DNA from: Hartmannibacter diazotrophicus
Lineage (GTDB): Bacteria; Pseudomonadota; Alphaproteobacteria; Rhizobiales; Pleomorphomonadaceae
DNA: 64,000 nt
NCBI RefSeq assembly: GCF_900231165.1
Contig: NZ_LT960614.1
Span: 4,279,501 to 4,343,500, forward strand
Reading direction: 5' to 3'
Shown here: one piece after another, positions 17,466 through 28,251 of the stretch
Layout of the letters: each line of letters opens with the position of its first letter
Position numbering within the stretch: position 1 is the first letter of the stretch
Program-made: the position numbers and the translations under genes
Notes under the pieces: model-generated
Database searches by the model: none
What the model saw: only the letters and a program-made list of their open reading frames with translations
What the model was told of the DNA's origin: nothing

Positions 17466-18131
17466 TCAGTCCTCGCTCTCGCCCGGCTCACCGCTACGCC
17501 AGCGCAGCAGCGGCTTGACAATGCGCAGGTCCAGCAGCGTCAGGCTCGTCACCAGAAGGACGGCAAGGCAGAGGGCCCATTTGGAAATCGGCTCCATCGT
17601 GCCCTCGATCTGCAGGGCATGAACGACGGTGGCCACCACCACGATCAGGGCCAGACCGTTATGGACAATCCGCCAGATCGAACTGCGCATACCCATCCGA
17701 CGCCGCAGCGAGACGAGAAGGACCGTCAGCACGATGCCCCATAGCGCGATGACGCCGTAGACCGAAAAGGGCGTCGGCGCGACGAGCATCAGGGCGTCCA
17801 GCGTGTCCGGCGGGCTCGTCAGATAGAGGCCACCAATATGAAGGGCGACGAGCGTGACGATGGCCCAGCCTGCACGTCGGTGCCATTTACGCGCCTCCGC
17901 AAGGCGCAAGCCCGGCAGATAGCCCGCCGCGAGGACGGGCTGGATGAAGAGCACCGCAAGGCACAGGATGCCGGCAAAGCCGCCGACGGTATAGGGCACA
18001 CTGCGATAGGCGAGCAGCGGGCTGAGCGCCGCGAGCACGATCGGGACCGCGACGACAGCAGCAAGCACGGCCCAGATCGGAACGGCGAGGAAGGTCCGCC
18101 TCGGCGACTGTTTTTCCCCTGCGGACGACAC
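17466..18131 (-). CDS. Ferric-reductase-like transmembrane protein (cytochrome b type)
   Basis: The 221-residue protein has about six hydrophobic helices. Histidines placed for haem ligation occur in RKWHRRAGWAIVTLVALHIGG and IVHNGLALIVVVATVVHAL, the ferric reductase-like/MsrQ-type membrane layout. It lacks the FAD/NAD domains of true ferric reductases, so it would be only the membrane electron carrier. I chose the GTG at 18131, two bases after the stop of the upstream Tat protein, rather than an ATG inside that gene. The close pairing suggests it passes electrons to or from the exported partner. Confidence 0.75.
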   Translation of the reverse strand: MSSAGEKQSPRRTFLAVPIWAVLAAVVAVPIVLAALSPLLAYRSVPYTVGGFAGILCLAVLFIQPVLAAGYLPGLRLAEARKWHRRAGWAIVTLVALHIGGLYLTSPPDTLDALMLVAPTPFSVYGVIALWGIVLTVLLVSLRRRMGMRSSIWRIVHNGLALIVVVATVVHALQIEGTMEPISKWALCLAVLLVTSLTLLDLRIVKPLLRWRSGEPGESED

Positions 18132-18132
18132 G

Positions 18133-18627
18133 TCAGGCCGGGGCGAGAACGAAATCCGCCGTGACGGACGTATCGCTCGCACTCGGCATCACGGGGCGCA
18201 GGAACACCGTCTGGAATGCGCTGTCGTCATAGGCGAGATGAGCGTGCGGCTGGCCGAAATTCGGCACGATCTGCTCCATCTCCAGCTTGAACGAGCCATC
18301 GGCGGCAGTGAGAACGCTGCCGTGGTTGAGCGGCTCGCGCTCGCCGCCAAGCGTGGTCGCGGCCCAGATCTGGATGCGGACATTTTCCAGCGGCGCGCCG
18401 TCCCCGGCACGAACCACGCGGCCGGAGACCCAGAAGCCCCGCCCGAGACGTTCCACCAGCGGCGCGCCGGGGCGATAATTGTTGCTGCCGCCACGCATGG
18501 AGGCGGTCGGCGCGAGACCTCCCGCGAAGGCGGGCGCAATGAGGCCCATTGGCCCTTGTGCGAGAGCCGCTCCGGCCATTCCTGCAGCGGTGAGGAAAGA
18601 ACGGCGATTGTAGAAAGGAAGGTTCAA
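18133..18627 (-). CDS. Tat-exported intradiol dioxygenase-like protein
   Basis: The 164-residue protein starts with a twin-arginine signal (YNRRSFLTAAGMAGAAL), so it is folded in the cytoplasm and exported. The mature part resembles the beta-sandwich core of protocatechuate 3,4-dioxygenase: FWVSGRVVRAGDGAPLENV, VRIQIWAA, LTAADGSFKLEM and a PHAHL element giving an HxH pair. Of the usual Tyr, Tyr, His, His iron ligands, one Tyr (NNYRPG) and the two His can be placed. The second Tyr is not evident, so activity is doubtful. I prefer the TTG at 18627 (GGAG 8 bp upstream) over the ATG at 18684. Confidence 0.68.
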   Translation of the reverse strand: MNLPFYNRRSFLTAAGMAGAALAQGPMGLIAPAFAGGLAPTASMRGGSNNYRPGAPLVERLGRGFWVSGRVVRAGDGAPLENVRIQIWAATTLGGEREPLNHGSVLTAADGSFKLEMEQIVPNFGQPHAHLAYDDSAFQTVFLRPVMPSASDTSVTADFVLAPA

Positions 18628-18860
18628 TTCCGTTTCTCCTTGTCCGTTTCGTCGCAAAGGAGCCGGCACCGCATCTTGCGGCACCGCTCACTTGTTTCAG
18701 GAAAGATACATGGCGTGCAGCAGGGAAAGAAGAAGAGCGAGCACACAATATTGTGAGGCGATTGTCGCCGTCTCCTAGGACATCGCTCTCAGACCGGCTC
18801 GTTCGACTGTCGCCGGAGACGCGCCGTGTCATCCCCGAAGCGGTGCAGATTCGGTTCTCT

Positions 18861-19253
18861 TCATATGCGTGGCTTTGGAGCCGGCTCCCGGCCGCTATCG
18901 CCTGAATTGGGCTCGCCCTTCGGCTCGATCAGCAGAACTTTCACTTCGGCCTCTGCACGGGGGCGATGGACAACGCCTTTAGGAACCACAAAAAGCTCGC
19001 CGGCCTTGACGGTGCGCGACGGCTCTCCCTCGATGTCCATGACCATTTCGCCTTCAAGAACAAGGAAGAAGTCGTCGGTCGTATCGTGTTTGTGAAACGG
19101 GAACTCGCCCTTGAATTTCACGACCATGACGTCGTTCGCGTTGTAGTCCGCCACAACGTGCGGATCCCAGTGGCTTGAAAATTGGGCCAGTTTTTCGGCA
19201 AGATTGACGGCTTTCAATCCATCGGTCCTTTCGCGGTGAAACGTGTTGGGCAT
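18861..19253 (-). CDS. Cupin domain protein
   Basis: This 130-residue cupin carries FKGEFPFHKHDTTDDFFLVL with the metal-binding His, His and acidic residue, then ELFVVPKGVVHRP for the third His. It is a cytosolic single-barrel metal cupin of unknown ligand. The ATG at 19253 gives the family-like N-terminus MPNTFHRERTDGLKAVNLAE. A longer frame extends upstream but looks non-coding. It is divergent from priA across 183 bp. Confidence 0.8.
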   Translation of the reverse strand: MPNTFHRERTDGLKAVNLAEKLAQFSSHWDPHVVADYNANDVMVVKFKGEFPFHKHDTTDDFFLVLEGEMVMDIEGEPSRTVKAGELFVVPKGVVHRPRAEAEVKVLLIEPKGEPNSGDSGREPAPKPRI

Positions 19254-19436
19254 TGTCAGGAAGGCAGGACAGCACCGAGAAAGCCGACAATGTCCTTCCA
19301 ATGCCACCCGAAAGGCAAACGGCAAGCGACATCGCCCAATCTGGTCGCGAACAGAAATGACGCCGCGAACACATTGCCAGCGTCGCTCGCAGCCGATGAA
19401 ATAGCCCATCCTCGAATCGACTGGGCACATTCCTCC

Positions 19437-21659
19437 GTGGCGGACCTCTTCGGCCAGACTGACAGCAACAACCCGTCCGCCACTCCGACCATCGCGGAGA
19501 TCCTGACGCCGGTCGCGCTCGACCAGACCTACAGCTACCTCGTTCCCGAAGGAATGACGGTCCGGCCCGGATCCATCGTCATCGTGCCTCTCGGCCCGCG
19601 CAAGGTGATCGGCGCGGTCTGGTCCGTCGGCGGCACGTCCTCAGTTCCGGCGAAGAAGCTGCGGCCGATCGAGCTTGTCTTCAGCATTGCCCCGTTGTCC
19701 GACACACTACGCGAGCTCCTCGACTGGGTCGCCCGCTACACGCTGACGCCGCGCGGCATGATGCTGCGCATGGTGCTGCGCTCGCCCGAAGCGCTGGAGC
19801 CGGAAGCGCCGGTCACCGGCGTTATCCGCGACGGCGACGCGCCCGAACGGATGACCGACGCCCGCCGCCGCGTGCTCGCCACGATGGAAGACGGCATGGC
19901 CTGGACACGGACGGGTCTTGCCGCAAGCGCCGGCGTCAGCCCCGGCGTCGTCGACGGATTGGTCGCGGCGGGCACCCTGAAGCTCGTCGACCTGCCGCCG
20001 GGCCGCCCGCTCCATCGCCCCGATCCCGACTTCAATCCCCGCGAACTGACCGACGCCCAGGGAGAGGCGGCACGCCAGTTGAAAGCCGCCGTTGCCAATG
20101 GCTTTTCCGTGACGCTGCTGGAAGGCGTCACCGGCGCCGGCAAGACCGACGTCTATATGGAAGCGGTCGCCGAAACCCTGCGCAAGGGACGCCAGGCGCT
20201 CGTGCTGGTGCCGGAAATCGCCCTCACCCGCGATTTTCTGGAGCGCTTTTCCGGGCGCTTCGGCGCCAACCCCGGCGAATGGCATTCCGACGTCAATCCC
20301 AAGCAGCGCGCGCGCCTTTGGCGCGGCGTGACGACCGGCGACGTGCGCGTCGTCGTCGGCGCGCGCTCAGCGCTCTTCCTGCCCTTTGCAGACCTCGGCC
20401 TCATCGTCGTCGACGAAGAGCACGACACCGCCTACAAGCAGGAGGAGCGGGCAACCTACAACGCCCGCGACATGGCCGTGGTGCGCGGTCATATGGAAAA
20501 GATCCCCGTCGTGCTTGCCTCGGCGACGCCTTCTCTGGAAACCCGCGCCAACGTCGATCGCGGCCGCTACACGCGCATCCACCTGCCCTTCCGCGCCACC
20601 GGCGCCTCGCTGCCGGAACTGGCGCTCATCGACATGCGCCGGGCCGGGCCCGACAAGGGCCGGTTCCTGGCGCCCGGTCTCATGCGCGCCGTGGAGGCCA
20701 CCGTCGGCAAGGGCGAGCAGGCCCTTCTCTTTCTGAACCGGCGCGGTTATGCGCCGCTGACGCTCTGCCGCTCCTGCGGCCATCGCTTCCAATGCCGCAA
20801 CTGCTCCACCTGGCTGGTCGATCATCGCTTTCGCGGCACGCTCTCCTGCCACCACTGCGGCTTTACGATGCCGCGCCCGGAAAGCTGCCCCGAATGCGGC
20901 ACCGTCGATTCCCTCGTTGCCTGCGGTCCAGGCGTCGAGCGCATCGCCGACGAGGTGCAGACGCTCCTGCCCGGCAAGAGGACGGTCGTGCTCTCCTCCG
21001 ACATGACCGGCGGCGTCCAGCAGCTCCGCCGGGAACTGGCCGCCATCGCCGAGGGCGACGCCGACATCATCATCGGCACCCAGCTCGTCGCCAAGGGCCA
21101 CACCTTCCCGAAGCTCACCCTTGTCGGCGTCGTCGACGCCGACCTCGGCCTTGCCCATGGCGACCCGCGCGCCGCCGAGCGCACCTTCCAGCTTCTCGTG
21201 CAGGTCACGGGCCGCGCCGGACGCATCGGCGGCGAGGGCCTGAGCCCCGGCCTCGGCATCCTCCAGACCTATGCGCCCGAGCATCCGGTGATGGCCGCCC
21301 TCGTCTCGCGCGACCCCGAGCGATTTTACGAGACCGAACTTGCCGAACGCCGCGCCGCCCGCATGCCCCCCTTCGGCCGTCTTGCCGGCATCATCGTCTC
21401 CGCCACCGACCGTCATGCGGCCGAGGACCACGCAAGAGCACTTGCCCGGGCCGCCCCGCGCGATCCCGTCATCGAGGTGCTCGGACCGGCGGATGCGCCG
21501 CTGGCGCTCGTGCGCGGCCGCCACCGGCTGAGGCTGCTCGTCCACGGCGACCGCGACAGCGATCTTTCATCCTATTGCAGGGCGTGGCTCGATGCCGCAC
21601 CCAAGGCCACGGGGTCCGTCCAGGTCCTCGTCGACATCGATCCGCAAAGCTTCATGTAG
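19437..21659 (+). CDS. priA: Primosomal protein N' (PriA helicase)
   Basis: PriA restarts stalled replication forks: it binds branched DNA, unwinds 3'-5' and loads the primosome. With a GTG start at 19437 it has 740 residues, the family's usual length; the frame upstream of this point is not PriA-like. In order there are the N-terminal DNA-binding domain (TYSYLVPEGMTVRPGSIVIV), Walker A EGVTGAGKTD (about 233), DEEH in VVDEEHDTAYKQ, and a zinc module of eight cysteines (CRSCGHRFQCRNCS, CHHCGF, CPECG, about 444-490). Next come helicase motifs V and VI (TQLVAKGHTFP, QVTGRAGRIG). Being upstream of the atp operon is typical of Rhizobiales. Confidence 0.96.
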   Translation: MADLFGQTDSNNPSATPTIAEILTPVALDQTYSYLVPEGMTVRPGSIVIVPLGPRKVIGAVWSVGGTSSVPAKKLRPIELVFSIAPLSDTLRELLDWVARYTLTPRGMMLRMVLRSPEALEPEAPVTGVIRDGDAPERMTDARRRVLATMEDGMAWTRTGLAASAGVSPGVVDGLVAAGTLKLVDLPPGRPLHRPDPDFNPRELTDAQGEAARQLKAAVANGFSVTLLEGVTGAGKTDVYMEAVAETLRKGRQALVLVPEIALTRDFLERFSGRFGANPGEWHSDVNPKQRARLWRGVTTGDVRVVVGARSALFLPFADLGLIVVDEEHDTAYKQEERATYNARDMAVVRGHMEKIPVVLASATPSLETRANVDRGRYTRIHLPFRATGASLPELALIDMRRAGPDKGRFLAPGLMRAVEATVGKGEQALLFLNRRGYAPLTLCRSCGHRFQCRNCSTWLVDHRFRGTLSCHHCGFTMPRPESCPECGTVDSLVACGPGVERIADEVQTLLPGKRTVVLSSDMTGGVQQLRRELAAIAEGDADIIIGTQLVAKGHTFPKLTLVGVVDADLGLAHGDPRAAERTFQLLVQVTGRAGRIGGEGLSPGLGILQTYAPEHPVMAALVSRDPERFYETELAERRAARMPPFGRLAGIIVSATDRHAAEDHARALARAAPRDPVIEVLGPADAPLALVRGRHRLRLLVHGDRDSDLSSYCRAWLDAAPKATGSVQVLVDIDPQSFM

Positions 21660-22081
21660 GCCCCTGCAGCGGCCGATTGCCTTCGCCCGGGCAAAAGCGC
21701 TGTTCCGGGAAGGAGAGAGGCGTAAGTAGAGCCCCGGACCGCCCGGCAGGTCTCATCGCAGAGGCGTCGCCGCGGCGACGTAAAACGCACGGGCTCGGCG
21801 CTCGAACGGCGGCCGAAGCCAGTATTGTGCGGCCCGCCCGCCTCCGACTTTCGGCCCGATTCTTAACCATGCACGGAACAACCCCAGGTCAAAGGCTGAA
21901 ACCCGCGATTTTCGAGTCATAGGGCCATGTTGCCAGACCCCTCCCCTTATGCTAGACGAAGCCGAATTCGTGGCGGGGGCGCACGGCCCCTGCCATATTC
22001 ATGATTAAAACCATCAATCATTTCAGATTCTTGGGTTCACCCAAGGAAACTGAGTGAGGATCAGGAGAGGCATCGTTTCCC
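21660..22081 (+). promoter_or_regulatory. Upstream region of the ATP synthase operon
   Basis: The 422 bases between priA and atpH hold no convincing gene. The last 90 bases are A/T-richer (around 22000-22025). They include a small hairpin, TTGGG-TTCA-CCCAA (22031-22044), followed by AGGAG-type sequence before the GTG start of atpH. TTGCCA at 21930 with CTAGAC at 21952 is a poor promoter candidate. The operon promoter should be here but I cannot fix it. Confidence 0.35.
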
Positions 22082-22642
22082 GTGAGCGAGACCGCAGACG
22101 CCGTATCTGGTGTAGCCGAGCGCTACGCGACCGCCCTGTTCGACCTCGCCCTGGAAGCTGGCGCCCTTGACCAGGTGTCGGGCGACATCGCCAGTTTCGA
22201 GGCTCTCCTCAAGGAGAGCGACGACCTGAAGCGTCTTGTTCTCTCCCCGGTTTTCTCGGCCGATGACCAGTTGAAGGCGATCACCGCCATCCTGGATCGT
22301 GCCGGTCTCGGCGGCCTCGTCGGCAACATCGTCAAGCTTGCCGCACGCAACCGCCGCCTCTTCGCCATCGAAGGAATTTTCAAGGGATACCGCGCCCTGC
22401 TTGCCGCCCACCGCGGCGAGATCACGGCGGACGTGGTTTCCGCGACGCCGCTCAACGACGTGCAGGTCGCGGAACTCAAGGACACCCTGTCGGCGATGGC
22501 CGGCAAGCAGGTGATCATCAACGCGAGTGTCGATCCCTCGCTGATCGGCGGTCTGATTGTCCGCATGGGCAGCCGGATGATCGACAATTCGCTTAAAACG
22601 AAGCTCAACGCGCTCAAGATCGCACTGAAAGAGGTCGGCTGA
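22082..22642 (+). CDS. atpH: F1 ATP synthase subunit delta
   Basis: This 186-residue subunit forms the peripheral-stalk link between F1 alpha subunits and Fo b subunits. Family landmarks are [16 protein letters not shown] at the N-terminus, and late in the chain [20 protein letters not shown] and [14 protein letters not shown]. It starts with GTG after a purine-rich GGAGAGG. The stop overlaps the atpA start by one base (TGATG), giving tight coupling. It is the first gene of the F1-only atpHAGDC operon usual in Alphaproteobacteria, where the Fo genes lie elsewhere. Confidence 0.97.
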   Translation: MSETADAVSGVAERYATALFDLALEAGALDQVSGDIASFEALLKESDDLKRLVLSPVFSADDQLKAITAILDRAGLGGLVGNIVKLAARNRRLFAIEGIFKGYRALLAAHRGEITADVVSATPLNDVQVAELKDTLSAMAGKQVIINASVDPSLIGGLIVRMGSRMIDNSLKTKLNALKIALKEVG

Positions 22643-24171
22643 TGGATATTCGGGCCGCGGAAATTTCCGCAATCCTCAAGGAGCAGATCAAGAACTTCGG
22701 CCAGGAAGCCGAAGTCTCTGAGGTCGGCCAGGTATTGTCCGTCGGTGACGGTATCGCTCGTGTTTATGGTCTCGACAACGTCCAAGCGGGCGAGATGGTC
22801 GAGTTCCCGGGCGGTATTCAGGGCATGGCGCTCAACCTGGAATCGGACAACGTCGGTGTCGTTATTTTCGGCTCCGACCGCGAAATCAAGGAAGGCGACA
22901 CGGTCAAGCGCACCGGCTCGATCGTGGACGTTCCGGTCGGCAAGGGCCTTCTCGGCCGCGTGGTCGACGGCCTCGGCAACCCGATCGACGGCAAGGGCCC
23001 GATCGAATACACCGAGCGCCGCCGCGTCGACGTGAAGGCGCCGGGCATCATCCCGCGCAAGTCGGTTCATGAGCCGATGTCCACGGGCATCAAGGCCATC
23101 GACGCCATGATCCCGGTTGGCCGCGGCCAGCGCGAGCTCGTCATCGGCGACCGCCAGACCGGCAAGACCGCGATCATACTCGACACCTTCCTCAACCAGA
23201 AGCCCCTGAACATGGGCGACGACGAGAGCCAGAAGCTCTACTGCGTCTACGTCGCCATCGGTCAGAAGCGCTCGACGGTTGCCCAGTTCGTGAAGTCGCT
23301 CGAGGAAGCCGGCGCTCTGCAGTATTCGATCGTCGTCGCGGCCACCGCGTCCGATCCGGCTCCGCTGCAGTTCATCGCTCCCTTCGCGGGCTGCGCCATG
23401 GGCGAATATTTCCGCGACAACAAGATGCACGCGGTCATCGCCTATGACGACCTCAGCAAGCAGGCCGTCGCCTACCGCCAGATGTCGCTGCTGCTGCGCC
23501 GTCCGCCGGGCCGCGAAGCCTATCCGGGCGACGTCTTCTTCCTGCACTCCCGTCTGCTGGAGCGCGCGGCCAAGCTCAACGAGGACAATGGCCTCGGTTC
23601 GCTGACCGCCCTGCCCGTCATCGAGACGCAGGCGAACGACGTGTCGGCCTATATCCCGACCAACGTGATCTCGATCACCGACGGCCAGATCTTCCTTGAG
23701 ACGGACCTCTTCTTCCAGGGCATCCGCCCGGCGGTGAACGTCGGTCTCTCCGTGTCGCGCGTCGGCTCGGCCGCCCAGATCAAGGCGATGAAGCAGGTTG
23801 CCGGCTCGATCAAGGGCGAGCTTGCCCAGTATCGCGAAATGGCCGCCTTCGCCCAGTTCGGCTCCGATCTGGACGCCGCGACGCAGAAGCTGCTGAACCG
23901 CGGCGCCCGCCTCGTGGAACTCCTGAAGCAGCCGCAGTTCTCGCCGCTGAAGACGGAAGAGCAGGTCGCGGTCATCTTCGCCGGCGTCAACGGCTATCTC
24001 GACAGCATCCCTGTCTCCAGCGTCCGTTCCTTCGAGGAAGGCCTGCTGCGCTTCCTGCGCGACAAGCACAAGGACATCCTCGACGGCATCTGGAACGAGA
24101 AGGCTCTGTCCGATGACCTCAGGGGCAAGCTGAAGGCGGCGATCGACAGCTTCGCCAAGTCCTTCGCCTGA
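22642..24171 (+). CDS. atpA: F1 ATP synthase subunit alpha
   Basis: This 509-residue non-catalytic nucleotide-binding subunit is full length. The N-terminal helix [20 protein letters not shown] is typical. The P-loop [10 protein letters not shown] is near residue 170, and [20 protein letters not shown] and the ATP synthase signature region [14 protein letters not shown] follow. The C-terminal helical domain ends [10 protein letters not shown]. It alternates with three beta subunits around the gamma shaft on the cytoplasmic face of the membrane. Confidence 0.98.
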   Translation: MDIRAAEISAILKEQIKNFGQEAEVSEVGQVLSVGDGIARVYGLDNVQAGEMVEFPGGIQGMALNLESDNVGVVIFGSDREIKEGDTVKRTGSIVDVPVGKGLLGRVVDGLGNPIDGKGPIEYTERRRVDVKAPGIIPRKSVHEPMSTGIKAIDAMIPVGRGQRELVIGDRQTGKTAIILDTFLNQKPLNMGDDESQKLYCVYVAIGQKRSTVAQFVKSLEEAGALQYSIVVAATASDPAPLQFIAPFAGCAMGEYFRDNKMHAVIAYDDLSKQAVAYRQMSLLLRRPPGREAYPGDVFFLHSRLLERAAKLNEDNGLGSLTALPVIETQANDVSAYIPTNVISITDGQIFLETDLFFQGIRPAVNVGLSVSRVGSAAQIKAMKQVAGSIKGELAQYREMAAFAQFGSDLDAATQKLLNRGARLVELLKQPQFSPLKTEEQVAVIFAGVNGYLDSIPVSSVRSFEEGLLRFLRDKHKDILDGIWNEKALSDDLRGKLKAAIDSFAKSFA

Positions 24172-24362
24172 GACTGACCGGTAAGGCGGGCGGCGTGCTT
24201 GACGCAGGCCGAACCCGCCTTCCGGTCGATCGGCCGGCAACGGACGGCAAGAGGCATGGTGCGGTTTGCCGCAACATGCCGAAGCCCTGAACGAAAGACC
24301 CTTTCTGGCGGGCGCCAGAGGCCGAAGATGGCCGGGTGACCACCAAGGCAAGAGGACTGGGG

Positions 24363-25238
24363 ATGGCGAGCCTCAAGGAACTGAAGAACCGCATCGCCTC
24401 GGTGAAGGCGACGCAGAAGATCACGAAGGCGATGCAGATGGTCGCCGCCGCGAAGCTTCGCCGTGCCCAGGAGGCCGCCGAGGCCGCGCGTCCCTATGCG
24501 ACCCGCATGTCGACGGTGCTGGAAAACCTCGCCGCCGGCGTTGCCGGGCGAGACGGTGCTCCGCTGCTGCTGGTCGGCAACGGCAAGTCCGAAACGCATC
24601 TGCTTGTCGTGTGCACGGCCGAACGCGGCCTGTGCGGCGGCTTCAATGCCCAGATCGTCCGCCTTGCCCGCGAGCATATCCGCCGGCTTCTGGCCGATGG
24701 CAAGACGGTCAAGATTCTCGCCGTGGGCAAGAAGGGCGCCGATGCCCTGCGCCGCGACTATGGCAAGCTGATCATCGACCGCATCGAGTTCCGCGGCGTC
24801 AAGTCGATCGGCTTCGATCATGCGTCGAGCGTGCAGACCAAGGTCATGCAGCTCTTCAACGCAGGCGAATTCGATGTCTGCACGCTGTTCTTCTCGCGCT
24901 TCCAGTCGGTCATCGCGCAGATCCCGACGGCGACGCAGTTGATCCCGGCCCAGTTCCCCGAGCGCGACGAGAACGCCGCTGGCGCGCTCTACGAATACGA
25001 GCCCGGCGAGGCCGAAATTCTGGAGGACCTGCTTCCGCGCGCGATCGCCATGCAGATCTTCACCGGTCTTCTGGAGAATGCGGCCTCCGAGCAGGGCGCT
25101 CGCATGAGCGCCATGGACAACGCGACCCGCAACGCGGGCGACATGATCAACCGGCTCTCGCTGGAGTACAACCGTACCCGCCAGGCCATGATCACCAAGG
25201 AACTGATCGAGATCATTTCGGGCGCCGAAGCGCTCTGA
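24363..25238 (+). CDS. atpG: F1 ATP synthase subunit gamma
   Basis: This 291-residue subunit is the rotating central shaft. The start [20 protein letters not shown] at 24363 is canonical and preceded by AGAGGACTGGGG; a GTG nine codons earlier is less likely. The conserved N-terminal helix [17 protein letters not shown] and C-terminal helix [20 protein letters not shown] contact the beta subunits. [12 protein letters not shown] marks the Rossmann-like core. A 191-bp gap separates it from atpA without an obvious terminator. Confidence 0.97.
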   Translation: MASLKELKNRIASVKATQKITKAMQMVAAAKLRRAQEAAEAARPYATRMSTVLENLAAGVAGRDGAPLLLVGNGKSETHLLVVCTAERGLCGGFNAQIVRLAREHIRRLLADGKTVKILAVGKKGADALRRDYGKLIIDRIEFRGVKSIGFDHASSVQTKVMQLFNAGEFDVCTLFFSRFQSVIAQIPTATQLIPAQFPERDENAAGALYEYEPGEAEILEDLLPRAIAMQIFTGLLENAASEQGARMSAMDNATRNAGDMINRLSLEYNRTRQAMITKELIEIISGAEAL

Positions 25239-25244
25239 TCGTGA

Positions 25245-26750
<1,506 letters not shown>

Positions 26751-26836
26751 TCGGATCGATCGAATCAACGCGGGCCGGCGGCAAAACCACCGGCCCGTAT
26801 TGCTCAAAGTTTCAAGCCTTCTAGTGGGAGCCGACG

Positions 26837-27244
26837 ATGGCCGGTCCTTTCAAATTCGAACTGGTGAGCCCCGAGCGCCTGCTGCTCTCCGAAGAGGCGC
26901 TGCAGGTCGATCTGCCGGGCACCGACGGTGACTTCGGCATTCTGGAAGGCCACTCGCCCTTTATCTCGACGCTGCGTCCCGGTGTTGCCGTGATCACGCT
27001 GCCGGGCGGTTCGATCCAGAAGTTCTTTGTGCGCGGCGGTCTTGCCGAGGTATCGGCTGCCGGCCTGACGGTCCTTGCCGAAAAGGCGATCGCCCTGTCG
27101 GACCTCAAGGCCGACGAGATCGCCCAGGAAGTGAAGAACGCCGAGGAAGACGTCGCCGATGCCGCGACGGAAATGGCTCGCCAGGCGGCGGAGATGCGTC
27201 TCGCCCAGATGAAGGATCTGGCCAACGCCCTCAAGGCGGCCTGA
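26837..27244 (+). CDS. atpC: F1 ATP synthase subunit epsilon
   Basis: This 135-residue subunit is attached to gamma and can inhibit ATP hydrolysis. The N-terminal beta sandwich has FELVSPERLLL and DFGILEGHSPFISTLRPGV, the conserved G-x-L-xxH-P region. The C-terminal helical part (residues about 85-135) is alanine-rich and short, as in Alphaproteobacteria. It ends the operon just before a strong terminator. Confidence 0.97.
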   Translation: MAGPFKFELVSPERLLLSEEALQVDLPGTDGDFGILEGHSPFISTLRPGVAVITLPGGSIQKFFVRGGLAEVSAAGLTVLAEKAIALSDLKADEIAQEVKNAEEDVADAATEMARQAAEMRLAQMKDLANALKAA

Positions 27245-27271
27245 TCGTCCGCGAGACATGCATGCTTTCCG

Positions 27272-27299
27272 AAGGCCCCGGTTCTCCGGGGCCTTTTTC
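27272..27299 (+). terminator. Rho-independent terminator of the atp operon
   Basis: AAGGCCCCGG (27272-27281) and CCGGGGCCTT (27286-27295) form a 10-bp stem with the loop TTCT, followed by a T-run to 27298. It lies 28 bp after the atpC stop and separates the operon from the methyltransferase gene. Confidence 0.9.
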
Positions 27300-27329
27300 G
27301 TTCCTGACAGATGACCGGACCCGGAAGAC

Positions 27330-28166
27330 ATGGCGAAGAAATCGGGAAAATCGAAAACGGACGCTCTCGCCGAGGCCTACAACCGCGCGCTCGCGCTGGA
27401 AAAATCCGGCGATGTCGAGGCCGCCGCCAAGGCCTACGCCGACGTGCTCGCCCTCGATCCGGCCGATCATGGCGGTGCCGCCGTTCGGCTGGCGGCCATG
27501 GGCAGGGGCGAAACGCCACTCAAGGCGCCCGATGCCTATGTCGAGACGCTCTTCGATCAGCACGCCGAGGCCTTCGAGGATATTCTCGTCGAGCAACTCG
27601 GCTATTGCGTGCCGCTTCTCATCCGCCAGCAGTTGCAGACGCTGAACCTGACCGCCTTCGGGACCGTGCTCGATCTCGGCTGCGGCACGGGGCTTGTCGG
27701 CACCGCCCTGCGCGACATGACCAGCGGCGAATTCGTCGGCATCGACCTCTCCGAAGCCATGGTCGGCGTCGCCTACGATAAAGAACTCTACGACACGCTC
27801 TATGTCGCCGAATGCGTCGACTATCTTGGAAGCAATGACGAAGGCACCTTCGACCTGATCGTCGCCGCCGACGTGCTGCCGTATGTCGGAGACCTTGCGC
27901 CGCTCTTTGCAGGTGCTGCGGCAAATCTGAAACCCGGCGGTCTCCTGGCCTTTTCCTCGGAGACACGACAGGCCGAAGACATTGGCGCCGAAGGCTACAG
28001 GGTCGGCCCGAGCCAGCGCTTCCTGCACGCAGAACCTTATGTCCGCGGCGAACTCTCAAAGGCAGGATTTGAGATCCTCTCCCTGACGGACATCAATGTC
28101 CGCATGGAGAATGGCCAGCCGTCCCCGGGCCACCTGATCATCGCGCAACGACACGTCGACGCCTGA
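27330..28166 (+). CDS. SAM-dependent methyltransferase with N-terminal TPR-like region
   Basis: This 278-residue protein begins with a helical tetratrico-like repeat (ALALEKSGDVEAAAKAYADV, LALDPADHGGA, residues about 18-55). It continues into a class I methyltransferase with motif I VLDLGCGTGLVG (about residue 112), the acidic motif II in EFVGIDLS, and FDLIVAADVLPYVG as motif IV. It is cytosolic and the methyl acceptor is unknown. The TPR-methyltransferase arrangement is common in rhizobia. It starts 31 bp after the atp terminator and so needs its own promoter. Confidence 0.85.
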   Translation: MAKKSGKSKTDALAEAYNRALALEKSGDVEAAAKAYADVLALDPADHGGAAVRLAAMGRGETPLKAPDAYVETLFDQHAEAFEDILVEQLGYCVPLLIRQQLQTLNLTAFGTVLDLGCGTGLVGTALRDMTSGEFVGIDLSEAMVGVAYDKELYDTLYVAECVDYLGSNDEGTFDLIVAADVLPYVGDLAPLFAGAAANLKPGGLLAFSSETRQAEDIGAEGYRVGPSQRFLHAEPYVRGELSKAGFEILSLTDINVRMENGQPSPGHLIIAQRHVDA

Positions 28167-28251
28167 AACAGACGGGCGGCCTCATGAGGGCCTTGTCGCG
28201 GTCCGCAGAGCTTCAAAAGTCACTGCGGTGGACAGACTGGATCACCCACGC

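Noticed and set aside
20279-21922. A 547-codon plus-strand frame inside priA in another phase
   Set aside because: Arg/Pro/Ala-rich product of a wrong phase; priA itself has complete helicase and zinc motifs.
22123-24351. A 742-codon minus-strand open frame over atpH and atpA
   Set aside because: Shadow of atpA and atpH; no domain recognised.
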